NCBI GenBank assembly: GCA_030512335.1
Contig: JAULSU010000002.1
Location: 1,054,001-1,118,000, forward strand
DNA from: Immersiella caudata
Lineage: Eukaryota > Ascomycota > Sordariomycetes > Sordariales > Lasiosphaeriaceae
Direction: 5' to 3'
Length of the DNA stretch: 64,000 bases
The notes below the pieces were generated by a model. It did no database searches. It was not told the origin of the DNA and saw nothing but the letters and a program-made list of their open reading frames with translations. Positions 47,190-56,099 of this stretch are shown here, one piece after another. Position numbers and translations under genes: made by a program. The stretch's first letter is position 1, and every line of letters begins with the position of its first letter.

Positions 47190-49719
47190 GATTTCTGTTG
47201 ATTGGGTTGCTGGTGGTGGTCAGATTGGACTGAGTCAAGAAGGTGAGAGTGAGTTGGTGGATTGAGAGAGTGTGTGTGTCGACTGAGTGAGAATGTTTTT
47301 CGGCCGTGTGTGTGGGGGGGGGGGGAGCGAGACAGAAAGAGGGGCGCTGGGAAGTTGGAGGTGGGAAGAACCGAAGCGGGGGAACTGGGAAGGCTTGGGA
47401 AGAGGAGATATGACACAGTTGGACGTAGATGAAGACAAAGAGGAGGGGGGAGAGCTCATGTGAATGGGCGGACTGGGGAAGACGGAAGGCGCGGGGTGGT
47501 CTGTGGTGTCGCTGACTGCAGAAGGCAAGACAGCTGCTTGAGACAAACAGTTGCTGACGACTTTCAGGAAGGGAAGATGCTGCCGATGAGAGACGCGACA
47601 ACTGGAGATGTTCTTGCAAGGGGCTGATGCTTTCACAAACAAAACGAAGACTTGCCCTGAGGTTGTTTGTTTGTGGTTGATGAAAGAGGTGGGAAGTGGA
47701 GGGGTTGTGAGGCGGTCGATCTTGCGGATTGGCAGTCGGTGATGCTGGAGAGAGAAAGGAAGATTTGTCAAGGACTGGACTGGAGGCGGAGTTAAAAAAA
47801 ATTTCCAGGACGCGGTGGCACGCCAGGAAAGGATTCGTCTATTGTGCTGGCGACAATGGCAGTGGTTAGGGAAGGAAGGAGCGTGGGTTTTGCCCAAGTT
47901 CAGATGGTCATGGGATTCCAGGTTTTGCGTCGACGCGTCGAGGTCATACTCAACTAAACGCCAACACTAACTGGGCGTCTGGAAGTCTGGCTCTCAACAG
48001 CAACAACAACAACAACACAACGAGATTCAATAGGAGCAACAAACAAAAGGCATCATGGACTTACCGGTTGCTTCTGGTCAAGATGGTAGTTTGAGACTCA
48101 ATCAACGTGGTTGGTACGGTGTCTGTGAGGAGACGTGAGAGCCGCGTCTGCTGTTGAGTCTGGCGGGGGGTTCCAGATTACGACGTGGATCGCAACAAAA
48201 TCAGCTGAGGAGATTCGAAGTCACAGGACAAAAAGTGTGCGTCAGCTGAAGTCCAAAAATTCCGGGCGATTAGGGCTTCGAGGGCTGCGGGGTCATCGGG
48301 GTCATCGGGGTCTCGACTCCTTGGATACTTCACGTTGACAGTCATGATTTTAGACGAAGATTCTGTATCCTGGCTGAGGCGCTGGTGGCGGGGTGATTTA
48401 TAGCCCCCAAGACAGCGTTGTCCGTCCATCCTTTGTTTACCCATTTGGGACTGTCCAGGCTGGTGAGCCTCAGGTTTCAGGGGGGTGTTTCGTTTGGCTC
48501 AAGTCTAAAGGGCCATCTTCAATCAAAGCAAAATCACATAGAATTATCAAAGTTCTCATCCAGCCTGAGTGTAAGTGTCGATAGCTCATCATGTGAAACT
48601 TCCTTTGCCCCCATTTCGTCTCGGCCCTAGGCTCTCCCTTTCTGCCCATCTCCTTCCATCACCAAACACCAGGAAATCTGTCAATCCCGACACAGATGCA
48701 AAGACAATGGATTTCACCCCTACCCTAGCTATCCCATCCATCCATCCCATCGACAACATCACCTACCCCTTTCCATCGCGCCACCCACTGGATGGAAAGT
48801 GCTGCACAGCCACACTGCTCACACCAGCCACCCCCTTGTCGGCTGCGCCACACTAAACACTGTCATCTGAACCCATCGACACAGTGTGAGCTTCAGCCCG
48901 CGAAACGCAACCCCAAGACTCCCCGGGCCGCCTGACCGCCCAAAGGGCCATCCTGACTGTGCATTGAACAAGCTCCAGCAACACCCTTTCAGTTATGCTC
49001 ACGCAGTTGCAGGATTTTGCCCTCCAACGTCCCTCCGCTCTCGAGCTTCACGCCCATCATTTTCGCATCGCTAAAATGATAACGTCGCTGGTAAATGCAC
49101 ATTTTCAACGCCCCTGCAAAGGCCTGACAGCTTGTGCCATTTCCCCGTCACAGCATTCTTCTTCCCGACAGAAACCCTTACACAGCTCGCTGGCTAATTG
49201 CAGGGTCCGTCCGCCTTTGCTGGCCTGATGGTGTCGCGACTTTTTCGCTTGTTCTCTTCTGCCTATTCCACCTTTTGAGATCGCTGGTGAGAATATTATG
49301 TGGATACTCTGAAAGAGATGTTGTATCCTTGGCTGCTTGGAATTCGCCTGGTGAGAATACCTTCACTGTACCGTGATATGATTCTGGGAGTTTTGCCACG
49401 TCGCCGCCCGTTGTCAAGTGTGATTCTAACCGTCTCCTTTTTTTTTTTCTTCTTTTTTTCTTTTCGAATTGGTGATGTGTTCTTTAGAGTCTGCATGGAT
49501 GCTGTTAGCTTGTTTTCTTTTCTTCTTTGACTCAGGCTCTTTCATCAACACTCGAACGCTGATCAAGGGGGTTTCGTCCCGTGCAATGGTTCAGCCACGC
49601 CCTGTTGGAGGCTATCAAAAGGATGCTCTCCTATCTTTGAACATGTTTGTCTGCTTGTGTTGATCTTGTCTTCTTTGTCGAGATGGAGTTGCGATCAATC
49701 TGTCAAAGTCAGCGAGAAT

Positions 49720-50150
49720 GTAGCTATTCGCAAATCACGTGCAGCACTTGTTTGTTGCCCCTTTGCGATGATGTTGTCCAACCCCTGGCAGACCGCGTGA
49801 CAGAGCTGATCTTCCCCCATTTTATCATTTGTTATCCCTCTCTTCCTGGTGCCTGGTAGCTTGACACCCCAATCTCCACATTCTTATCTTGACCTGGGGC
49901 TTGCTCCTCTCTCGGTGCTGGGCTTTCTTGATTTCGTCTCATGATGTGATGCCATTCGGAAGCTAGGGATACCACTGCAGTTTTCCAGCAGGTTTCGTCT
50001 TGGTTCATGCGACTCGACTAGACTGAAGCTATTCGCAACAATCCACCATCACGTGCAGGCGTCGGCCTTCTACTCCTTTCGTGGCAATGATATCAACCCC
50101 TGACAGACCACGTGACAGTAATGATTGTGATTCCCCTTGTACCTTTTGAT
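49720..50150. repeat. Diverged direct repeat, two copies about 305 bp apart
   Basis: Copy 1 at about 49720-49850 and copy 2 at about 50028-50150 share AGCTATTCGCAA, CACGTGCAG, ATGAT, ACCCCTG, CAGACC followed by CGTGACAG, and TTCCCC, in the same order. Neither encodes a protein. Each contains a CACGTG palindrome. Confidence 0.5.
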
Positions 50151-50871
50151 GTCCCGTCTTTCTAGTGTGTGCTTGTGACGAGCCGCGCTTGAGCAACTTT
50201 GAGTATGGTGTTATGCTTTGCTCGTCGTTCTGACTGGCCGTGATATTTTTTGTGGTGTTCCTGGTGGCGGTTCTCTCTGTTTCTCCTGGGTTTTTTAGCA
50301 TGGAACTTCACAACATCGTATCTTCAGCTAGACTGACGGAGGGGCGTCAGCCCACCAGAATGTCATTGAGACCTGGAACTGGAATACTGCTCACCTGAAA
50401 TCGAATATGGAGCAGTCGACGCTGTCCCGGGAATAGAGTGTGATTGCGTTTGAGGAGACTTGGAGGCCCTCTTTCTGGGAGCCCAGGAGGCGTTTTGTTG
50501 CCTGAGTTGTGGTGTTTTCTGAAAAAGTACCAGAACCAAGCCACGGACACGATCGTGAACGCGATTCCCCAACTACATGTAGACAGCCCCAAACACTATA
50601 TAGCACGCCAAATACACACTTCACACTTAGATTCTAGGCAAGATGTGGGCAAAAACGGGCATTTCACAGGAAAGCTCGGGGCCCGCTTATACGAGGCAAA
50701 CGCCGGGATATATGGCTGAAGCGGAATTTCTGGTGCCCGTTCGCTGCTCAAATCGCCAAACCCAGCCGGGTGAGCGCATTTTTGACGATTTTGGGCTGCA
50801 AAATGCACCTTTTTTTCTTCTTTTTTTTTTTCGTTGTCTTGGTCGTTTTTGGTGGTAGATTTTCGTCCGAT

Positions 50872-50887
50872 GGGGGGGGGGGGGGGG
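50872..50887. repeat. Homopolymer run of 16 G
   Basis: Uninterrupted G run in non-coding DNA downstream of the variable-exon locus. Confidence 0.9.
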
Positions 50888-51825
50888 TTAGAAGTGGGAA
50901 TAGCCTCATTCTGGTGGCATTCGAAGTCTGGTATGTTGTCTCTGAGATCCAGAGCTTGGCTTGGATGGCTCCAGACCCTCAAAACTGGTGATATCTTTGG
51001 TGGTTTCGACAGAGTAGTTGCGAAACAACAGGTATTTTGATGCGACTTTTCGCTCCATTCAAGTAGGCATCACCAACCCAGTCAAGTCCAGCGAGTTCGA
51101 ACACAAGACAACTAGGGCATGAGCCCAAATAACCTAAAGAAAGGAACCCAGAGGGACGACATCGCCAGATGAAATTGACGTAATCCCCAAGGGTATCGGG
51201 TATCTCGAGACTCAAACCCTCCCACGGCATCTCACAAACGTACGCCGCCGACATCGTCACCACCGCAAACCCATCAAAATCATCATCACCATCATCACAG
51301 TCGCAATCATCAAGCAGGAAAATCAAAGTTGAGTCCCAATCGCAGCCCATTATTTACGTCTTATCAACCCCTCACCCGATCTCAACCCTCAGAAATGGCC
51401 AAGGACCGAAGCAAAAGAGCCTGCGTATCCATATTATAAAAAGAACAAAAACAACCCAGCGCGAGACCTGAACGACCCGAAAATGCAACATCCCCAACGC
51501 CACCGCAACCATGTAGAACCCCGAAAAACTCCCCCCGAAACCATCCTGATGAAACCTTGCCCAGAAAACCGGTCCTATCCGCCCATAGACCGATCGACTC
51601 CCAAATTTCCCTGCCAAGATCCTTTTTTCGTACCAGAAACGCCGAGAGAACTTGTCGTGATCGTGATTGTAGTGAGGGAGAAGAAAACTCATCGCAATGC
51701 TGTGGGTCGTGCTAGTGAAAATGCCGAACTGGAAGAAGAGAACTAAACTTGGACTTTGCTCTGGCGATTTATGCGACGTCGGTGAAGGTAAGTATCATGA
51801 CGAAGTGGAACTTGGTAGTGGTGGC

Positions 51826-52526
51826 TTAGACGATAATGGCATCGTCCTCGTTGCCGCCGCGCTTGTCGGAGTCGGCGCCCTTCTCCTTCTTCACAATGCT
51901 GTGGTGGGTGTGAGTGAGTGGATGGGAATGAAATGGAAATGGCCGTGATACTTACGAGACTGCCTCATCGTCAGACTCCTCAACCTTCACCTTCGACTTG
52001 GGCTCGCGCTTGACCTTCTTCTTCGAGGGGCCGGCGCCGCCATTCAGATCAATATCATCGTCCTCCTCATCGTCGAGGGCTGAGGCGGTGTTGTTGCCTG
52101 CCATGAAGGCGTTGACAACCTCGGACTTGGTCTTCTTTCCGCGAGCAGAGGTGGGCGTCTTCTTGCCAGCGGAACCAGGCGCAGCGCGCTTGCGACCAGC
52201 GGGGGTCTTGGGGGTGGCTGCCGCAGAGCTGGAACCCTCACCGCTGTCCCTAGACACGGCGCCGGCACCCTCCTTGCGGCGAAGCTTCTGAAGATGCTGC
52301 CTGTAAAGGGAAGAACGTTAGCAAATGACCAGTTCCCAAATCATGTGTGAAATGCAAAAAGTGAGCAGTACGAAACAGCCTTGACCGAGCAGTTGTAGCC
52401 CCTGTCGGTCATCTTGCTCTGGATCTGGCGAAGTTGATCGCCAGTCGGGTTCAAGCTTTCGATGACGCAGCACAACAAGGTCTGGTCCGCCGTAGCGTCC
52501 CAGGTCATGCGATCAGAGACCGGCAT
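51826..52526 (-). CDS. Myb-like protein, F7 exon plus constant tail
   Basis: Proximal, most conventional form of the locus: F7 52526-52372, T1 52300-51956, T2 51898-51826, 190 aa. F7 gives MPVSDRMTWDATADQTLLCC and the helix-2 region QLRQIQSKMTDRGYNCSVKA. T1 adds QHLQKLRRKEGAG, completing the third, presumably DNA-contacting helix, then Ser/Ala/Pro/Lys-rich sequence (TPKTPAGRKRAAPGSAGKKT), a patch LDDEEDDDIDLNG and a basic KKKVKREPKSKVKVEE. T2 adds SIVKKEKGADSDKRGGNEDD and ends AIIV, like a SUMO-interacting motif at the very C-terminus. The F7 donor (GTACTG) is the weakest of the seven, and its intron is 71 nt. Function is inferred as chromatin or DNA binding in the nucleus. Confidence 0.82.
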
Positions 52527-52764
52527 GGTGAGAATGTTCCGGAAGAAGAGGTTTGCAGCGGAGGCGGGGGCAATCAGAGGGGAAGCAAAGTTCTCGGCGC
52601 CAAGGATATAGGAAGAGAGATGATCGGAAGCGCCGAGAAGTTTGCGGGAAGAAAGAGGAGATCGCAAAGTGGGCAGGAAGAAAAGTTGATGGCGGGGTAA
52701 CACTGTGCGAAGATGGGAAAAATCCACGTGAGCGAGGGAGATGGCAGGAAGCAGGGAACTTTAC

Positions 52765-52916
52765 ATAGCAGCGCTGGCAGTGTAGATGTAGCCCTTTTTC
52801 GCCACGACCTTGATAATCTCGTTCCACTCGGCCGGAGTGGGAGTTGCCTCTTGAATCACTGCTTGAAGCAGCGCAAGATGAGCGTGCTCATCCCAGACTG
52901 TGGGCTTGGTAGACAT
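52765..52916 (-). CDS. Variable Myb-like first exon F6
   Basis: 152-nt exon, MSTKPTVWDEHAHLALLQAV then WNEIIKVVAKKGYIYTASAA and AT| at donor GTAAAG. Joined to T1 the split codon is ATG (Met) and the product 189 aa. It keeps both tryptophans typical of the domain. The ATG is preceded by CTACAGACCTCAGA, so a splice acceptor (CTCAG|A) lies one base before the start codon; this would also let F5 join F6 in frame. Upstream is a CT-rich leader of over 150 nt. Confidence 0.7.
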
Positions 52917-53139
52917 TCTGAGGTCTGTAGATGGTGATTTTTTTGGGGGGTGGGAACAGAGTGAGAACGAAGCAGACGGAGAGAAGAGTAGAAGGTGGGA
53001 AATGGAAGAAATTGTCGTCGAATCTGGTGGGAGGAAAAAGCAAGCGAATTTGTGGGAGGGAAGAGGGAGGGAGGAAATCTGCTCAGCTTGAGCAGTGGAG
53101 GCTGCTAGCGCGGAAATACCGTGCCAGACACAGACGTAC

Positions 53140-53291
53140 TGTAGAGCGCTCTCGGAAAAGGTATGGCCAAGCTCGTGCAAGCTGGCCACAATTGCCCGCC
53201 AGTCATCTGCCTTGGGCGCGTGGTGCTTGACGACGGCAAGAAGAATATCCTCATGCGTCTCGGCATCCCACTTCTGGAGGACTCGGCCCAT
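53140..53291 (-). CDS. Variable Myb-like first exon F5
   Basis: 152-nt exon, MGRVLQKWDAETHEDILLAV then WRAIVASLHELGHTFSESAL and CA| at the good donor GTACGT. Joined to T1 the split codon is CAG (Gln) and the product 189 aa. Together with F6 it is closest to the domain consensus (W at 8 and at 31). An upstream acceptor (GTCCAG, exon from 53355) is in frame with the ATG and open, and an additional TTTACAG acceptor is not in frame. Confidence 0.7.
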
Positions 53292-53447
53292 TATGAATGA
53301 GGTTGCGGTTGTGTGTCGGCGACGAGACTGTAAACCGAGAAAGAGAGTAGGAAAGCTGGACAAGGAAGAGAGCAGAAGAGGTGTTGGCGGTGGGAGAGTG
53401 CGTGTGATTGCAAGGAGGAAGATGGCAAAGGAAAGAAGGAATCGTAC

Positions 53448-53602
53448 AAGAGAGCGTTATCTGAGAAATTGTAACCCTTGGCGTGGAGCATGGGTACCAT
53501 TTTCTTGCAGTCGTCGGCGTTGGGCCGAAAGTGAACATTCATAACCTTAAGGAGGTCGGCCTCGGCCTCAGCGTCCCACGTGTGAGAGTTGGATCCGACC
53601 AT
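53448..53602 (-). CDS. Variable Myb-like first exon F4
   Basis: 155-nt exon, MVGSNSHTWDAEAEADLLKV then CKKMVPMLHAKGYNFSDNAL and TT| at donor GTACGA. Joined to T1 the split codon is TTG (Leu) and the product 190 aa. The second tryptophan of the domain is replaced by Cys. A possible in-frame acceptor (CCTCAAG, exon from 53654) follows a T-rich tract. Confidence 0.68.
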
Positions 53603-53737
53603 CTTGGCGTTGAATGTTTTTGGTGTTGAGGTTGTATTGGAGTGAAGAGCAAGTCTTGAGGCAAAAAGAAAAAAAAGGTGATGTTTTTGTGAAGGGGGAG
53701 AAAATGACCAGCAGCGTGGAAGGAGGGGAAGATATAC

Positions 53738-53877
53738 CTGATTGCGTTCCAGGCCATGATGTGGCCGCGCTCGCCCATGATGCGGACAATCTCCTCCTGC
53801 TGCTCTTGGTTCAGAGAAGGAGTCACCTGAATGTAGGCGATGAACAAGTCGTCGCGAATCTCGTCCCAACGAGCCAT
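53738..53877 (-). CDS. Variable Myb-like first exon F3
   Basis: 140-nt exon, the shortest: MARWDEIRDDLFIAYIQVTP then EEIVRIMGERGHIMAWNAI and AG| at donor GTATAT. Joined to T1 the split codon is AGG (Arg) and the product 185 aa. The ATG sits in CTACCATGGC, a good initiation context with no splice acceptor close by, which favours use as a true first exon. Confidence 0.68.
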
Positions 53878-54177
53878 GGTAGCGAGGACCGGTCGAAAGA
53901 TGGTGAGGTTGTGTGAGGTGAAGGTGAAGCAAGTATCGGACGAAGTTGTTGGAGGTAGGAAGAAAAGGTGCAGTTGAGAAATAAATTTTCTCGGAGGGGT
54001 CAAGTATTTGTGCGGGAGAAGGCAAAATCGCAGCAAGTTGAGATGAAAGTTGGCGGTCGAGCAAACGAAGCAATGCCCGTCTCGATGAGTACCATCGCGA
54101 GAGTCAACTTTGACGCGCGCACGGACCACCTCGAAAGGGGTAATCACCAAGTAAACATCATCCGCAGAGTAACAAAA

Positions 54178-54212
54178 GCAACGAAGCAACGAAGCAACGA
54201 AGCAACGAAGCA
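54178..54212. repeat. Four tandem CAACGAAGC units
   Basis: 9-bp unit repeated four times just downstream of the F2 donor, in the spacer between F2 and F3. Confidence 0.8.
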
Positions 54213-54221
54213 GCCGCTTAC

Positions 54222-54382
54222 CGGATCGCATCCCACCCGAGACCTTCGTGCCCGAGGGCCGCCATGTTGTTGACCACCGAATCCTTGAGATCTGGAGAGT
54301 GGCCCTTGCCTGCGGGGCCCTTGCTAGCTTCGAAGAAGCACCAGCAAAGGTCCTCCAGCCTCTCGGTCGTCCAGCTCGGCAT
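54222..54382 (-). CDS. Variable Myb-like first exon F2
   Basis: 161-nt exon, MPSWTTERLEDLCWCFFEAS then LKDSVVNNMAALGHEGLGWD and CG| at donor GTAAGC. Joined to T1 the split codon is CGG (Arg) and the product 192 aa. It is the most diverged copy, with a longer loop between helices 1 and 2. Its reading frame differs from that of F1 in the unspliced DNA, and the only nearby acceptor (GCCGAG) is out of frame. Confidence 0.62.
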
Positions 54383-54574
54383 CGTAGGTGTGGCGCGGCG
54401 GTGGGGTCGGCGAAGTGTGTTGTGCTCGGCGAGGTGGGGTTCGTGAGGAGTGTTGGTGATGGGTGGGCGAGTTGGGAGGGCAGTGATGGAAGAAAAAAGC
54501 GCGGGCCAAAGGGTAGGACAGGCAAGATCGTGGGAATCGGAGAAAAGCACCAAACGCAGATTTTTTGCACATAC

Positions 54575-54744
54575 CGGATTGCCTCCCAGCTGAAGGTGTG
54601 GCCGTGTTCGGCCATCACCCGCACAATGTGGTCCTTGCAGGCCGCCATGGTCCCGCTGGTCTCCATGATCGACATGGTGAGGGCGACGCACAGGGACTTG
54701 TACGCCTCCTCGTTCCAAGGAGCCGAGCGCTGGGGAGCCGCCAT
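54575..54744 (-). CDS. Variable Myb-like first exon F1 (most distal)
   Basis: 170-nt exon, MAAPQRSAPWNEEAYKSLCV then CKDHIVRVMAEHGHTFSWEA, Ile and CG| at the strong donor GTATGT. Joined to T1 the split codon is CGG (Arg), intron 2274 nt, product 195 aa. The ATG is preceded by ACAACAACA, a typical fungal leader. The unspliced frame stays open for 401 codons and passes through F3, but this crosses CT-rich spacer sequence with no protein-like character and I treat it as chance. Confidence 0.68.
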
Positions 54745-55966
54745 TGTTGTTGTTTTTGAAAATCTGTTTATTCGAGGTCAGCGTGAATCACAGTAAATAA
54801 CATATGAAGAGGCACTTACTGCGTGGTAGCTCGCTTTCGAGAAGGTGATCTGGTTCAAGAAGAGTTCAAGAAGAGTTCAAGAAAATTTTGGGTGCGGGAG
54901 CAAAGTTTGGTTTCGTGATAAAAAGCAGCCAACTTAACTGAAGTAGCGGAGGAAAGTACGATCTGGTTGGGTATGCTGTTTAGGTGCGTAAAAAAAGTTC
55001 GTCTCGCGCTTAAGGGGCTCGCGAATAAGGGGCGAGGGGTAGTGGAGCAGAGGTGCATATGCGAGTAGAAGGCGAGCGATACCACGACCATGTTTGGTTG
55101 CACCCTGATACTGTGCCTAGAAAAATCCTTGCCTTTCAGGAATTCTGAAGGCTCCCAACCTTCAGGATGTTGAACAAGCTCTAGAACCCTGGCCTTGGAC
55201 GAAACGACACAGGACGCTGATAAGAAGACCAGTCAGTGTTTGGGAATGCTGACATCTTGTTTCCAGATCCCCAAGGGGAGACAAACCTGGACCCCTGCAT
55301 CCGCCGAAGAGCTCAACACCAGCACATATATCGTTACGAAGTTGTTGGAGACCAGACCTTTGGCATACAGATCCTTGGCATACAGACCCTTGGCAGACAG
55401 ACCCTTGGCATACAGCATCGGACTTGACTTTCGGTCGCGGCGGCTATGAACCTTCGTTCGACACTGCCTGTCCAAAGTCAACATCACAGTATTCGATAGC
55501 ATCGGGAATGGGTTTGGATATTTGGTTTTCTTGGACGCCTCTAGTCCCAAGGTGTTGCTGCTAAAAACAAAGCTTTGCTCTTGATCGAGAGACAGCAAGA
55601 AGCTTCCTCGCTTCTTGCTAATCATAACGCTAACTGGCCAAGAAGGGAAACTGGCAGATTAGTAGTTCCCCAGCCAGTTGAAACGAAGACTTCATACTCT
55701 CGTCTGCTTGCCATGCCAATACCCCGCTGGCGCGAGGATGACACCGTTCTGCAAGAATAGACGAGTGTCCTAATCACCGAACTGCCGACCGCCGAATTTA
55801 GCACCCAAGAATATCGGATGCGTGCAAACACAAGCTCTTGTGCAAAGACACGGTTGATGTGCGACGGTGAAGCTGTGTCAAGCTTCAGCAGCGCGTCGGT
55901 GGCGGGTCTCACATCCTCCACCGAGCGTATAGTTCGCAGCCAGTCGTACTTCCAGTTGAAGCCTAC
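54745..55966. other. Region upstream of the variable-exon locus
   Basis: Likely promoter and leader of F1 near 54745-55100, then spacer. It includes a 15-bp minisatellite at 55358-55417. Frames here are short and motif-free, and I see no eighth Myb-like exon. Confidence 0.5.
55358..55417. repeat. 15-bp minisatellite, four units
   Basis: Units of the form CCTTGGCATACAGAC repeated four times with one or two substitutions each, in non-coding DNA between two Myb-like loci. Confidence 0.75.
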
Positions 55967-56099
55967 CTACGCCTCGCCATAGAATCTACGAGGAAGTCAG
56001 CGGTTGATCCTGACAGGGATGGAAATGCAAGGGACAAAGGAATAATCCCGAAGGACAATAGGCAGAGTGGGATCGTGATGTGGAGGGGAAAGGGGCTAC

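Larger units (their letters stand above)
47190..51825. other. 4.6-kb non-coding stretch between Myb-like loci
   Basis: The first kilobase is the CT-rich leader of the minus-strand gene ending at 47189. Short repeats seen: 12 G (47314-47325), CAA repeats (about 47998-48018), GGGGTCATC repeats (about 48290-48312), a T-rich tract (49438-49464) and 16 G (50872-50887). A diverged direct repeat occupies about 49720-49850 and 50028-50150. Two minus-strand frames below the array (51692-51372, 106 codons with a hydrophobic stretch, and 51350-50979, 123 codons) have ATG starts, but I recognise nothing in them. Confidence 0.5.
51826..54744 (-). other. Variable-first-exon locus: seven Myb-like exons (F1-F7) and one constant tail (T1, T2)
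   Basis: Seven ATG-initiated exons in tandem on the minus strand: F1 54744-54575, F2 54382-54222, F3 53877-53738, F4 53602-53448, F5 53291-53140, F6 52916-52765, F7 52526-52372. Each codes for a diverged version of one small Myb/SANT-like domain and each stops after two bases of a codon at a GT donor. Only one tail exists: T1 52300-51956 and T2 51898-51826. The spaces between units are 135-344 nt, CT-rich and without tail remnants. Joining any F exon to T1 keeps frame and gives x-QHLQKLRRKEGAG, where x is Arg (F1, F2, F3), Leu (F4), Gln (F5), Met (F6) or Ser (F7). Predicted products are 185-195 aa. Alternative promoters with a common tail are the simplest reading. Confidence 0.7.

Noticed and set aside
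47235..47897. 220-codon minus-strand frame upstream of the 46.3-kb Myb-like gene
   Set aside because: Pyrimidine-rich leader DNA that is open by composition; Pro/Ser/His/Leu-rich, no motif.
50347..50592. 81-codon minus-strand frame with a transmembrane-like segment
   Set aside because: Another frame on the same strand is equally open, and neither has support beyond one hydrophobic stretch.
52761..53363. 200-codon frame joining F5 and F6 without splicing
   Set aside because: The linker is CT-rich leader sequence and the F5 donor GTACGT is strong; kept only as a possible spliced fusion in the findings.
53539..54744. 401-codon frame running from F1 through the spacers and F3
   Set aside because: The parts outside F1 and F3 are CT-rich spacer with no domain character, and F2 lies in another frame within it. 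Good donors end F1 and F3.
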